From contig JANAVB010029819.1 of NCBI GenBank assembly GCA_029216955.1, forward strand, positions 30,228,204 to 30,292,203: 64,000 nucleotides of DNA. The letters are read 5' to 3'. The notes beneath the pieces were generated by a model, which was not told where the DNA came from, did no database searches, and saw only the letters and a list, made by a program, of their open reading frames with translations. Shown piece by piece: positions 48,690 through 59,165 of this stretch. Position 1 is the first letter of the stretch. Each line of letters opens with the position of its first letter. Both the position numbers and the translations under genes were made by a program. This stretch comes from Iris pallida. Taxonomy: Eukaryota > Streptophyta > Magnoliopsida > Asparagales > Iridaceae.

Positions 48690-49566
48690 TCTCAGTTAGC
48701 GACGGACTAGTGACTGGTTAGAGATGAAAATTTCCAGTTTTCGACTACTTATCGACGGAATATCTGTCACTAGCTGGAGATTTGAAACTGTTTCAGTTAG
48801 CGACGGGTGGTCGACGGCCAGCCGACGACATATCTTGCATGGCGACGAACTGCTGACGGAATATCCGTCGGCAAGGTTCTGGTGGTATATAGCTGTACAG
48901 AATGTTAGAGACGGATATTCCGTCAGAAATCCGTCGCCATGGTCAACAATTTCGCGTTGGAACATCCGTCGCCAAGTTTCTAGAAATACTTTGTTCGACG
49001 GAATAGCGACGGAACATCTGTCGCCAATGTTCTGGAAATGCATGACATTTCCAGAACCATGTTTACAGATTATCCGCCACTAATCAGTCGCTATGTCGAC
49101 GAAGGAGCGACGGAGTCGCGATGACATATCCGTCGCCAGGGTTCTGGAAATGTCAAGCATTTCCAGAACATGGTCGACGGATAATCCGTTAGGATTCCGT
49201 CGCTAATCCGCCCTTTGTTAGCAACGGCTATCGACGGAATAGCGACGGAACGATACCCTCTGATACACGGTTACGACGGTTTGCCGACGGACTATCCGTC
49301 GCTAGCGTCTACACAGTTAAGTATTTAATACTTGAAATGGACGAAAGACCGTCGGAAAGTCGTCGCTAATGCATCGTGTTGTGACGACGAAAATCCGTCG
49401 CTATGCCGTCGCTTTTCGACTACTTAGCGACGGATCTTTATTAGCGACGAGTTGATTGCTGATGAATTATTTTGACCAAGATCCGTCAGTGATCGGTCGC
49501 TAATACGGATTGTCGACGGATGGGCGACGGATCCGGCTGTCGCTAAATTGACATATTTTGGTAGTG
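48690..49566. repeat. Right subterminal repeats of CACTA-2
   Basis: About 870 bp packed with TCCGTCGC, GCGACGGA and CGACGGAATA words in both orientations, much longer than the left zone. A phrase CCAGAACATGGTCGACGGA-like unit with 'TTCTGGAAATG' recurs near 49027-49160. Inferred transposase-accessory binding region. Confidence 0.88.
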
Positions 49567-51357
49567 ATAAACATAGCGCGTGTCGAACACTCGATAGAAA
49601 AATTGAAATGAATCATACATCAAATGTATAAGTCGCTATGGAACATTGAATATCGCAAAGGCGAGCACCTCGGAGCGCAAGACATAAAAACATGGGATAA
49701 CTGTATCGACGAGTGCCTCAGTGCATAAGTCATTTCGTGCCCCGGCGCACGAGTTAGCATGCTAGAACATTGAAAGACTATATCGGCACGAGTGCCTCAG
49801 TGCACGAGCGATAGAACATTGAATACCCTATCGAGGCGTGCCTCAGTTGCACGAGTCGAAAGGATGGAACATAAGTACAATGCATTGAACACTAAGGCGT
49901 AGAACATTGAAGTACAGTTTTGAGGCGTGCATCGAACGTACGATGCAAGTAAAAGGCGAATAACTATATCAACGGGTGCGCAGTTGAGCGAGATTACAAA
50001 AGATGGCTTCATTGAGAAGAGAACAGTTGTGGCATAGATGTGACATAACTGTCGATGCGGCATGGTGCCTTTGAAATATTTATGGCCTTCGGGGAGTTCG
50101 TTGAGAATATTAGGGCATTGCGCCAATTGAAATAGAGATATGCCAACATGTTTGGTTGTATAAAAGATAAGATACATTGGATGGTCAAATAGACTAAAGA
50201 TGTGAAGAAGCCTATGCATGGGCATCCCTCGAATATGGTATGCCAGGGTGCTGAGACCGTTCGGCCGAGGAGGGATATTGGATAAAGTTGGTATTGTTGG
50301 TGCACTTCATGTAGATGGTTAGCGACCTGCTATTGAATGTGATAAGCCACTTACCAAGTATTTTGGGAGTCCTCTGATTGTTTGGGTTAGCAACCGTACA
50401 GAGTGATCATCGTCTTACATATGTCATTTGGGAAAAATAAGTCCATTCTAGCTCGAAAAGCTAGTGACCTTCATATAGTTAAGGGCGATGGGTTGGAAGT
50501 ACAAGATATACATATATCTTGCATGGATGGATCCTGGGTCAAAAGTGAAAGGTACACTCATGTCGTGCACATATAGATCCACATAGAGAGAGCTTATAAC
50601 ATGACAGGGAAAGCTGATAGGCGTATTCACCTTGCATCGGTCAAGGGCGAGTGCGATGATGTCGGTAAGAAGTCACGAAACAAACACGAGATTGCTTGCC
50701 TATTTACTTGTGCGAATTGAATAACATGCTTGTCATGATAACTTGCTTAACTGTCTTCGAATATGCCATGAACTGATCCTAAGGAGAACATAGAAAGAGA
50801 ACTAAATTGTATGTTTGCATGAATCAATATAATACTAAATGTCGGTTTGTTAAGTGGGTCTTTGATCAGTACTGCGAGGACGAAAGTACAAATCCCCCAC
50901 TAGTTTGCTAGCAGGTTCAGGGAATGGTCTGCTCGCGGCGGAGCTTCGCTTGAACGCGTTGAGGCTTGAATGCCGAAGCATATTGAGGCATGCGACCGCG
51001 TCGATGCTCGAACATGCAACATGATTGATGCGACGGAGATATAGAAGGCATGATGTATAGAACGATGAAATCCTTTGTGGGCAAGAGAGAACTTGAGTGT
51101 TATAGTCAATATGGCATATATTGTTAGGCAATCGAAAGCCTTTATAATCTCATTTCGAATATCAATAAAGAGAATTATTTTGTATACTCTGTTTTTCTTT
51201 CGTTGTTAATATCAAATTAAAGATAACCATTTGAGAACTTGTCATCTTGCCTTGTACAAGTGCAACACCAGACTCGTACGGCATCACGCCCCAGCGAGGA
51301 CGGTGATTCAGATAGATCGATACGAGGATGAGTGATTTTTCGGGTCGGGGCGTGACA
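49567..51357 (+). repeat. 3' LTR of the LARD-like element, second part
   Basis: Continues the LTR from ATAAACATAGCGCGTGTCG to GGGCGTGACA, parallel to 34564-36357. It includes the same GAGTGCCTCAGTGCA array at 49640-49880. It ends at the duplication ACCCT (51358-51362). Confidence 0.93.
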
Positions 51358-51362
51358 ACCCT

Positions 51363-51663
51363 AACTCAAATTTTTTGGGGGTGTTTAAGGAGGAAAAAGA
51401 GGAGGGAGTGAAGCCGCACGCCTCTGGCTACTTCTTCATCAGCTTCGTCCAGGCCAACTCCTCCCTGGAGGACCCCGGCAGGTTCTCATCTCTCCCTCGA
51501 TTTCCTACGTCAGAGTCTACGACAGCCATGGTGGTATTTTTCCTCCTATCTTTAGATCTAGGTTTTCCAAACCCTAAATTTTCCTTTGTACTTCTTCGAA
51601 CTTGAACCCTAATTTTTGATTTCGAACATAATATGGTCGAGATCTCATTACGGAAAGGACGTA
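51363..51663 (+). other. Captured 5' flank, no clear exon
   Basis: Resumes the CACTA-1 sequence interrupted at 33924. It holds a GC-rich stretch with short frames and 'AAACCCTAAATTTT' and 'AACCCTAATTTTT' words typical of plant 5' leaders. It is probably the upstream part of the LIFEGUARD-like fragment that follows. Confidence 0.45.
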
Positions 51664-52112
51664 GGCGCCGGAGACGTGGAGTCCGACCGGTACTAGCTGT
51701 ACCCAAAGATGCTGGAGGGAGCTCCGATGGACGTTCATAAGAAAGATCGACGCCATCCTCGCTGTCAGCTCCTCCTTACCATTGTCATTTCCTCCATCGT
51801 TGTCGTTGTCTGCCCCATCTCCCACTTCTTCGTGTCTAGTGGCGTGCGCTTCCTGCTCTGGATCTTCCTCGTCATCCTTTCTTTCATCCGTATGATCTGT
51901 GATGATTTATTTTTTCTTTGTTTTCTTAGTGTTATTTTAAGGATTTTATTTTGATTGTTTATTTTTTGGTAAATGATGGTTAAGTTTTATTCCAGTTGCA
52001 TTACTACTACCAGAAGAACCCGGTGAATCTGTTCTTTCTTGGACTGTTCATCGTGTCGATCACCTTTGTTGTCGGATTGTCGTGCGCTTTCACAAGTAGT
52101 AAGCTTACAACG
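51664..52112 (+). pseudogene. Captured LIFEGUARD / Bax inhibitor-1-like gene fragment
   Basis: Segment 1 (51664-51889) reads GDVESDRY, a stop, then LYPKMLEG. A short stretch follows whose frame is lost and regained by compensating indels (IRKIDAILAV in another frame). Then QLLLTIVISSIVVVVCPISHFF begins the first hydrophobic spans. A GT-AG intron (51890-51995) follows. Segment 2 (51996-52112) reads LHYYYQKNPVNLFFLGLF then VGLSCAFTSSKL, before a GTAAGT donor. The order LYP-M, CPISHFFV, YYYQ-PVN, GLSCAFTS is that of plant LIFEGUARD/BI1-like membrane proteins, which restrain cell death. Only the N-terminal third is present. Retention of the intron shows a DNA-level copy, not a retrocopy. Confidence 0.82.
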
Positions 52113-52728
52113 GTAAGTTTTTTCAATTTATGGTTAACATTGATGTGATTAATTGCAGTGAGAATTAGAGTCATTTTCAGTACTTTATTGACTATTGTTA
52201 AATAAAAGAAAGAAAAATCTAATTATTACAACAAATGTTGGAAGGTTCCTTTTAAGTCCTGCTTTGATGCAGTATAATGGCAGGTTCTAATCTTTGTTTT
52301 AGGTTTCAGATAAATCAAAAAGAGGAGAAATTTGGACAGAGCCTTCTGTGAATAGTTTTTTTACTAGTTAATGTATTAGATGTTGCAACTTTTGAAGATG
52401 GTTCCTGTGAACCAAGTATATGCTTACATATAAATGCTCAATTTTACCCCAATATTGAAGGTTGAAGGACAAACATAAGATGTCATCTTTGACCATTTAG
52501 ATCTTCCTTCCAATGCACTCCATTAAGAGGAACGATCCTTGGTCCTGAATCGAACATCAGGAGGATCACTCAGGTTGACCTTCGAGACTATATCTCAACT
52601 CAATACACAGCTCCTAGAATAGCACCCCTTGCTAGCATGTAATTTTATTAGAAAGTCCTTATAAATATTGGGTATAAATTTGTCTTTCAATCAACTTAAA
52701 CAATCTTCTTTCGGGCATTTATGCAGCC

Positions 52729-52856
52729 AGGTCATTTCTACTACAGGTGCTGTAAAGCATGAAGAAATTGTCAAGCTGGTAGAGAAGTTGTTCACGAAGC
52801 TTTCAGATAATCCCCTAACGGTCGACTTAATTTATGTTCATTTGCAAAGCCCATAG
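52729..52856 (+). pseudogene. Captured mitochondrial processing peptidase beta-like exon
   Basis: Reads VISTTGAVKHEEIVKLVEKL then FTKLSDNP. This matches the known pattern of plant mitochondrial processing peptidase beta (M16 family, also core subunit of complex III) around its V-GAVKHE--V--V-KLFTKLS segment. It is one exon-sized piece of about 30 codons followed by unrelated codons and a TAG at 52854. The catalytic zinc site is not included. The match rests on memory of the family, so moderate confidence. Confidence 0.65.
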
Positions 52857-53169
52857 ACTTCAATTTATTTATATTTTGTTGCAATGCCCCCAGATTTTCA
52901 TATAAGCATTTTCTAGCCTTTTAGGATATTTTATAGATGGTGCAACATCTGTGTGAAGTATAATTTTACATGTTATGACAAGTAGAAAAGAAATCCCTAC
53001 AGTTACTCTTTCTATAGCTTGTTTTTGACCGATTAATTTGGATCACCAATATCTTGACCAACTTTTGCTTTTATGAACATGTGGAGGTACAGTCTTTTCA
53101 CTAACTTGGCCTTTATTGTTACATGTTTATGGATGTTAATCTTCTCAATATGATTATATTATTCAATTT

Positions 53170-53365
53170 GTTCCATACACTTATATATCCAACACTCGGG
53201 AAGCCAAAACATTTGCTTTCCCTACTTAAAGAAAGAATTGCTAAGGACACTCGAAGAGTAACTGCTATTATAGGAGAATGTGCTATTGAGGCTATACAAT
53301 TAGCACATTCTCTTGATTCTGAAATAAGTGACTCTTCAAAAGATGAAGAACTCTTGCTAGAAAAG
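53170..53365 (+). pseudogene. Captured exon of an unrecognised gene
   Basis: An open stretch reads TLGKPKHLLSLLKERIAKDT, RRVTAIIGECAIEAIQLAHS and ends ELLLEK at a good splice donor (AAAAG/GTAATT) at 53366. It is charged, probably helical, without cysteines or membrane spans. Composition and the donor suggest a true coding exon, but I do not recognise the family. Sequence 52112-52728 and 52857-53169 looks intronic. Confidence 0.5.
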
Positions 53366-54539
53366 GTAATTTTGAGATACCATGGTAACTTTTGGACACA
53401 TGTTACACATTCCATGTGTCTCTGTTTCACATGATATTGGAGCTAGTTCTGGTATTTAAAGTTTTCTAAGGGTATTTTATTAAAATTTTGTAGGACCATG
53501 GTACTTAAAATTCGAAACTAGTATTCCTTTTGTAGAGGCCAATATTCAACTATATATTGATTCTATAGATAGGTACATCGAAGCATTGTATCACTTTGAT
53601 AGCAGTAAAGGAATTATTTACTTATTCCATGGTTTCTTTTACGGATTTAGATGGCCACCTTATGAATCCATTAGGTTCAAGTGTTGGCCTCTAAGAGTGT
53701 GGGTTCTAGTTTCCTTGAGAAACTTATATTTGTAAAACATACTTGACTTTGGGACCTCATTGTCATAGCACAATCATTTATAATAGTTGCCTTCAAGACC
53801 TTCCCTCACCCCCTTCAATGTGAGTTGGAGCTTCTCTAAATGCCATGGTGGACGGCATCTGAATCAAAGTAAATTGGTATTTCTTTAAGCTATTTTTTGG
53901 TTGTAGACTTCCTTATATACATATTGCAGCTTGTTTTCCTCTTGAAACTTTTTGTGTCTGCCTTTAAAATCTAATAAATTTGTACATCACTTGCATATTT
54001 TTATTTGGAGATCATCTATTAATTTGCACATGGTTGCTTCCGAATGATAGGCCAAATATTGTATAAGGAAAGTATCCAGTCCAGGTAATTACTGAATTTT
54101 TGATGGTTTCTTCTAAGGTTCTCAATTTTTAATGTTATGTTTGGGATGTTTTCTAAGCTATTCTGTGCATATCATTTTCTGTGTCCACCGTCATGAGCTT
54201 ATTAAACTTGTCTATGAAATGTTTTACTGATTGTTTAAATCGCTCGGCATTGTATAAGGTCTAGCTTCATGTCTATTCTTTGATAAATCAAGCTATATAA
54301 TTTCATTTTAAAGTATTATAGTACTAGCTAAATTTTGTGTTGGCAATTTTTTTGCAAAGTTACTTTGTTGTAGGAACAAGTTTTATCCTATTGTGCAGTT
54401 CCTATTATGATCTCTGTTCAGTGACTGCAGTGCAGTCCGGTGCCTATTCTGAGCTCTATTCAGTCTAAAATATTGATACTTTTGAAGTTTTCTTACATTA
54501 ATATAAATTATAAATATAACTATTATGATTTATGGGAGT
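53366..54539. other. Intron-like AT-rich sequence in CACTA-1
   Basis: T-rich, with no ORF, repeat or transposon motif that I can identify. It fits intron DNA carried along with captured exons. Confidence 0.45.
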
Positions 54540-55215
54540 TGATGAGATACATTGGACTTTGGAGGTTCTATGTTGCTTGTAGGCTATGATTTATGGGCGT
54601 TGATGAGATACTTTGGTCTTTTATAGTTTTGCCTTGCATGTAGGCTATGTTGCTTGTAGGCTTCTTCTTTTAACTATATTGTTTTGTTTTCATACTTGAT
54701 ACTTTGGAGTTTGGACTTTGGAGGCTATGTTGCCTACTTGCCTGGATGTGTTGTCTGTTGGCTCCTTCTCATTTTATGTGTTGCCTACTGGAATCTGGAA
54801 TCTAGATGCCTCTTTACTTGCCTGTAGGCAGTAACTTTTTTGTTATGATGTGGTGATCCATCTCTGATCTCTGAGCCTATTATAGTATATATATTTACTA
54901 TTTAATTTTGTTTTTATACTTGATACTTTGGAGGCTATGTTGCCTACTTGCTTTGATGTGTTGTCTGTAGCGTGTAGGCTTCTTCTCATTTTATGTGTTG
55001 CCTACTTTAGTCAAGAATCTGGATGCCTCATTACTTGCCTGTAGGCAGTAACTTTCTTCATTATGATGTGGTGATCCATCTCTGATCTCTGAGCCCAATA
55101 TAGTATATATATTTATTATTTACTATTTAATTTTGTTTTCATACTTGATACTTTGGAGGCTATGTTGCCTACTTGCCTAGATGTGTTGTCTGTAGGCTTC
55201 TCTAATTTATATGTT
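54540..55215. repeat. 210-225-bp tandem repeat (about 2.4 units)
   Basis: The phrase GAGGCTATGTTGCCTACTTG recurs at 54721, 54931 and 55156. Between the copies, CTGTAGGCAGTAACTTT and GATCCATCTCTGATCTCTGA also repeat. A smaller 60-bp duplication with TTATGGG.GTTGATGAGATAC precedes it at 54531-54615. Confidence 0.9.
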
Positions 55216-55380
55216 GCATGTGAGGACTAGTATATAGTTATTTCATCATTATAATGTTTTCAAGTCCTGAAAAATCACTATTATTGCCATGATCATACAG
55301 AGTTGATTCTCTAATTTCTCTAGATCAATTGGGAAGGCTTAACAAATGTATTGATGTTAACATTATATTATTGCTTTTAG

Positions 55381-55480
55381 GGTGGTTACTATAAGATATG
55401 TGGTGGAGTGACCCATTTGGCCAATGATTGTCTAAACAAAGGCAGTAAAAATATGTTTTCTTCTATAGGAGAAAACAACG
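55381..55480 (+). pseudogene. Captured CCHC zinc-knuckle exon
   Basis: A 100-bp exon bounded by TTGCTTTTAG and GTAAGC splice sites reads GGYYKICGGVTHLANDCLNK. This is a CX2CX4HX4C-type unit whose first Cys is Tyr. The GGVTHL-DC-NKG context resembles ZCCHC9-like RNA-binding zinc-knuckle proteins of plants, not a retroviral gag. It is a single exon with no sign of the rest of the gene. The family call is inference. Confidence 0.6.
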
Positions 55481-56768
55481 GTAAGCTTTTCCTTCATATG
55501 TATTAAAATCATCTTTCTGTAATGTCATGTGCATTTGCATGGTTCATCTATTGAAAGGGAAAATAAATTATTTTCTTTTACTTCAATAAGATATCCGATG
55601 CTTTCCTACAAGTTTTAGGTTGGTAACTTGATTGTTCTAAGACATCATGCAGTTATTAATTTGAAGTGCTAAAAAGGTGGTATGAGTTTAAAATCAAGAT
55701 ACAGATGCTTCACTTAATGACATCCTGAAAGAAACTTGTGTGAATGAATTTTATGTTTTTTCTGTTTATCTTCCTATTAATTTAATTCATTATGCCTCTA
55801 TAGACCCCAAATTTTTTTTTTCTCATTTCCTCTCCTTGTAATACCTTTTTTTGTAGGGTACAATGTTGACTTTTAAAGGGATATACAATGTTGGCTTTTG
55901 AAGGGATGTCACTATTAGGTGTTGGTGAATGCAATGTTTCAATGTTTTGAGGCCGGCATCCCTAAAAGGGAAAGATGTATATATTTTTGGATTTTGAAAT
56001 GTAATGGTGATATGTTGGTGAAACACAAGTTGGAAAAAGAGTGATATGTTTTGAAATGTAATTAGGATGATGTGATATTTGGATATTTTTAATGAAATAT
56101 TTCAGATGTTAGTTAAATTTCATATTTCTGTTGTCTCAAGAAATTAATATTCTTTTTATAATGTATTAGATTATAAGCATTGACAGGTGATATATATGTG
56201 TGTGAATAACTAGAACAAAACGTTAGAAAGTGTTATGTATAAGTTCTTTTTATAACGTTTCATGAAAATTTTATGAATAGTTCTAGAACCAGACCATTTT
56301 AGTAAGCATTATGTATATATAACTTAGTCATAACGCTTTAGGATAGATATGTTATATATAATGATAATATTAATGTCGTTTTCAAAATTAGTGTTACATA
56401 AAATTGACTTAATTATCTTATTTTTTTATAAAAAAGTGACATATCTATTCTACTATATAATAGGAAAATTTGATGGTGAAACTTTTGAATTCCAAAAATA
56501 CCCTTACATGTCTATACTAATTAAAAATGGTTCATTAATTTTAATAAGGACAACTTAATAATTATGAATACTACCCCCGATCTTTCTAAAGAGTTTTTCA
56601 AAATTAACTAAAAGAATATTAAAATACGTGCACATGTGCTAGTAAGTGTAAGTCATATATAACAATTTTTCTAAACTTTTATAACACCTGTGTTCATGAC
56701 GGTTGCCTGCTTCAAAAAACTGTCATAAATTGTCATATATGACGGTTTTTACCCGTCATAAATTGGTA
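55481..56768. other. Right arm of CACTA-1
   Basis: The first part is intron-like. From about 56190 the subterminal words AACGTT, TATAACG and GTCATAAAT recur up to the right inverted repeat. The last 100 bp contain TGACGG and CCGTCATAAATT words in inverted arrangement. No ORF of note. Confidence 0.6.
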
Positions 56769-56782
56769 TTTTTCTTGTAGTG

Positions 56783-58083
56783 GATATAGAGTATTCAAAA
56801 AAACGTCACTTGTTGTTTAGAATTAATAAACGTCACCTTTGACGAGCTAACAATACGTGACAATGATAGTGATAATGAAGATGATATAACTCCCTCAAAT
56901 AAAACACCTGAAGATACACCTACCTCATACTTGAAAAGTCTGCCAAAGCGACTACGATTTACACCAAATCATCCGGAAGAACTGGTAGTAGGTGATGTAT
57001 CAAAAGGTATAAGTACTCGTTCAAGCACTAGAGATATTGTTTAGAATGTAGCATTTATTTCTAAAATAGAACCAAATAATATTGTAGAAGCTTTTAATGA
57101 TAAATTTTGGATTTCTGCAATGTAAGAGGAACTAACCCAATTTGAACATAATCAAGTTTGGGAACTCGTTCCTAGACCTAGTGATCATCTGGTCATTGGT
57201 ACTAAATGGGTGTTCTGAAATAAGTTAGATGAGAATGGTTTAGTTACATGCAATAAAGCACATCCAGTATCTCATGGCTATAACCAAGAAGAAGGCATTA
57301 ACTACGATGAGACATATGCACCAGCTGCTAGACTAGAATCCATTCGTATGCTTTGTTCATTTGTAAGTTTTCATGGTTTTAAACTTTTTTAAATGCATGT
57401 CAAAAGTGCCTTTCTAAATGGTTTAATAAAAGAAGAAGTTTTTGTTAAAAAAACCATGGTTTTGAAGATTTTAAAAATCCTGATCACGTATTCAAGCTTC
57501 GTAAGGCTCTTCATGGACTTAAACAAGCACCTCATGCATAGTATGAGCGACTTAGTTCCTTCCAACTTGAACACAGTTTTTCAAAAGGGAAGGTTGATTC
57601 TATTCTTTTATAAAATCTTTGGATAAGAATATTTTATTAGTGAAGATATATATATAGATGATATAATCTTTGGATCAACAATTGAAATGCTCTGTAATGA
57701 GTTTGCTAAGTTTATACACAGTGAATTTGAAATGAGCATGATGGGAGAACTGACTTTCTTCCTTGGACTACAATCAAACAAAGTTCACAAGGGATTTTCA
57801 TCAATTAAGCCAAAAATATAAAAGACCTACTGAAGAAGTTGGATATGGACAATATCAAACCAATCGATACTCCGATGACAACTTCTACAAAGCTTGATAT
57901 GGATAAAAGTGGTTATACAACTGAAGTACGTAAGTACAGAGGTATGATTGGTAGTTTACTGTATGTAACTGCTAGTTATCCATATATTATGTTTTCAGTA
58001 TGCTGATGTGCAAGATATCAAGCTTGCCCTAAGGAATCACATGTGAGCATTGTTAAGCATATCTTCCGATACCTTAAAGGTCT
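56783..58083 (+). pseudogene. pol: Copia-2 RT and start of RNase H, after the CACTA insertion
   Basis: Resumes with the YRVF codons of the integrase end directly after the GAT duplication. RT motifs follow in order: VWELV (57168), IGTKWVF (57200) then a stop, NYDETYAP (57300), ARLESIRMLC, KSAFLNGLIKEE (57400). The YVDD site is lost in frameshifts near 57655. Then MSMMGEL (57735), SGYTTEVRKYRGMIGSLLY (57910) and the segment up to HIFRYLKGL. Homology ends at about 58083, where a minus-strand Gypsy begins. There are more stops per length than in Copia-1. Confidence 0.88.
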
Positions 58084-59165
58084 TTCAACACAAAAAAGTC
58101 CAGGAAAAGTAGGATCTTTTCTATTATTGTAAAAAAAGTAGTACAACAAGAATCTTTAACAAAATTTTGAGTACAATAATGATATAGAAATTGGGGTGAT
58201 GGAGATTAATTCGGCTTCGACTTCTTTACTCCATTGACGATCTGATGCAAAAATTGTTGAAGCTCGGTGGTTGATGAACTCTCGATTGCAAGGGAAACTT
58301 TATCACTGAAAGTTCTTCCTTTCTCTCGAAAAGTTCTTAGCAAAGAGATTGTAATCTCCCATTATGTTTGTGCTCCGTATGTCTGTTTGTGGTCGTTGCA
58401 CAAGAAAGAAACTATCCTCTATTTATAGCTTTTCTTTACTGGAATAGCCATGTTCATGTGTGCAGAAAATGTCTTCTGCCTTAGAGGCGCATGAATTTGA
58501 GTAGGCACATGAGTTTTAGGGTTAGTGGGGAGTGAACGTGCTCGAGAATCATGTATAGCTCGCCACGTGTTTTGAGACATGCTGCATGAAACACTACCAT
58601 GTCAGCATACGATTATTTTAATAAAGGTCAGCTATGCGTCGAATATTGTTAGACGCGTAGCCATTGGTTGCATATTACAGCATAACAACTTTTTTTGAGT
58701 CACTATGAAACTAAACAATATAATGCACGAAACAATGGTTGCATACAGCATGAAATAATGGAATGCGTACTACACGAAACAATGGAACACGTAGCCATTG
58801 GTTGCATAAAGGTCAACTTTTTTTGAGCCATTGGTTGCATACTGCACGAAACAATGGAATGCGTAGCTTCTCTCAGTACTTACTACAAAATGTTGATCCG
58901 AAAGTAGACGAATACAACGGCTTCTTTTACAGCTGGCCAATATAATGATGAGGATGACACAATCACTAATAACTTCCTCGTAGTCTGAACACTGCATACT
59001 GCTCGAGAATCATCTCTTCACACAAGAGACAAAAGTACATCATGCGTCTAAACGTGCCATACGTCTATCTGGCCCGCTTCTTGAATCATGTGTGTTTTTG
59101 ATATTTTTATGTTTTGGCCTAATGAAGCCTATATGCCTCTTTTTGATATTTTTATGCTTCTATAA
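58084..59165 (-). repeat. Putative 3' LTR of the Tat-like element
   Basis: Bounded on the right, in element orientation upstream, by a purine tract AAAGGGGGTC (- strand, near 59165-59174) and on the left by the Copia-2 junction. A minus-strand TATA lies inside. It contains a local repeat of CATTGGTTGCATA and ACGAAACAATGGAATGCGTA near 58725-58870. The exact ends are uncertain because no partner LTR is in the window. Confidence 0.5.
58420..58427 (-). promoter_or_regulatory. TATA box of the Tat-like LTR
   Basis: TATAAATA on the - strand (GCTATAAATAGAGG context), about 340 bp before the LTR end. This is consistent with a U3/R promoter. Confidence 0.6.

Larger units (their letters stand above)
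40294..49566 (+). mobile_element. CACTA-2: autonomous-type CACTA transposon, decayed
   Basis: Begins CACTACCAAAATA and ends TATTTTGGTAGTG, 13-bp inverted repeats, with the 3-bp duplication ATA at 40291-40293 and 49567-49569. The undisrupted homologous LTR gives the empty site, so the boundaries are exact. At 9.3 kb it has the standard two-gene layout. Subterminal AGCGACGGA/TCCGTCGCT repeats lie at both ends. A GC-rich 5' region and minisatellites are followed by a transposase gene (42320-46179) and a TNPA-like gene (46429-48362), both + strand. Nonsense codons show it is no longer active. It is the youngest layer of the nest. Confidence 0.95.
33925..51357 (+). mobile_element. Non-autonomous LTR element (LARD-like) in CACTA-1
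   Basis: Two LTRs (33925-36357 and 39654-51357, the second split by CACTA-2) share their full length. The outer ends are flanked by ACCCT at 33920-33924 and 51358-51362. The left LTR begins TATAATGCCCCG; a TG-to-TA change at the first bases is likely. The right LTR ends GGGCGTGACA. A primer site TGGTGTCAGAGC (36360-36371) follows the left LTR. The 3.3-kb internal region has no gag or pol. Just before the right LTR, 'TTTCGAAGACGAACC' resembles the end of Gypsy internal regions, so I infer a Gypsy relation. Confidence 0.9.
33561..56782 (+). mobile_element. CACTA-1: gene-capturing CACTA transposon in Copia-2
   Basis: Begins CACTACAAGAAAAA and ends TTTTTCTTGTAGTG, perfect 14-bp terminal inverted repeats, flanked by the 3-bp duplication GAT (33558-33560, 56783-56785). 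The Copia-2 frame resumes exactly after the right GAT. Of its 23.2 kb, 33925-51357 is a later LTR insertion, so the original element was about 5.8 kb. That remainder encodes no transposase. It contains intron-bearing fragments of host genes (51664-55480). Subterminal ATAACG/CGTTAT words are repeated at both ends. It is a non-autonomous, Pack-CACTA-type element that would need transposase in trans. Confidence 0.93.
27836..58083 (+). mobile_element. Copia-2: older Sirevirus-like element split by nested insertions
   Basis: The pieces are 27836-30739, 32423-33560 and 56783-58083. They align in order with Copia-1: 5' LTR, primer site, gag, protease, integrase, RT, start of RNase H. They are interrupted by a solo Gypsy LTR (30740-32422) and by a CACTA element (33561-56782). 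Each junction resumes exactly after a target duplication, so the disrupted gene can be followed across both. The 3' end is cut at about 58083 by a minus-strand Gypsy, so the 3' LTR is outside the window or lost. Stops and frameshifts are dense, more than in Copia-1, which fits greater age. Confidence 0.92.
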
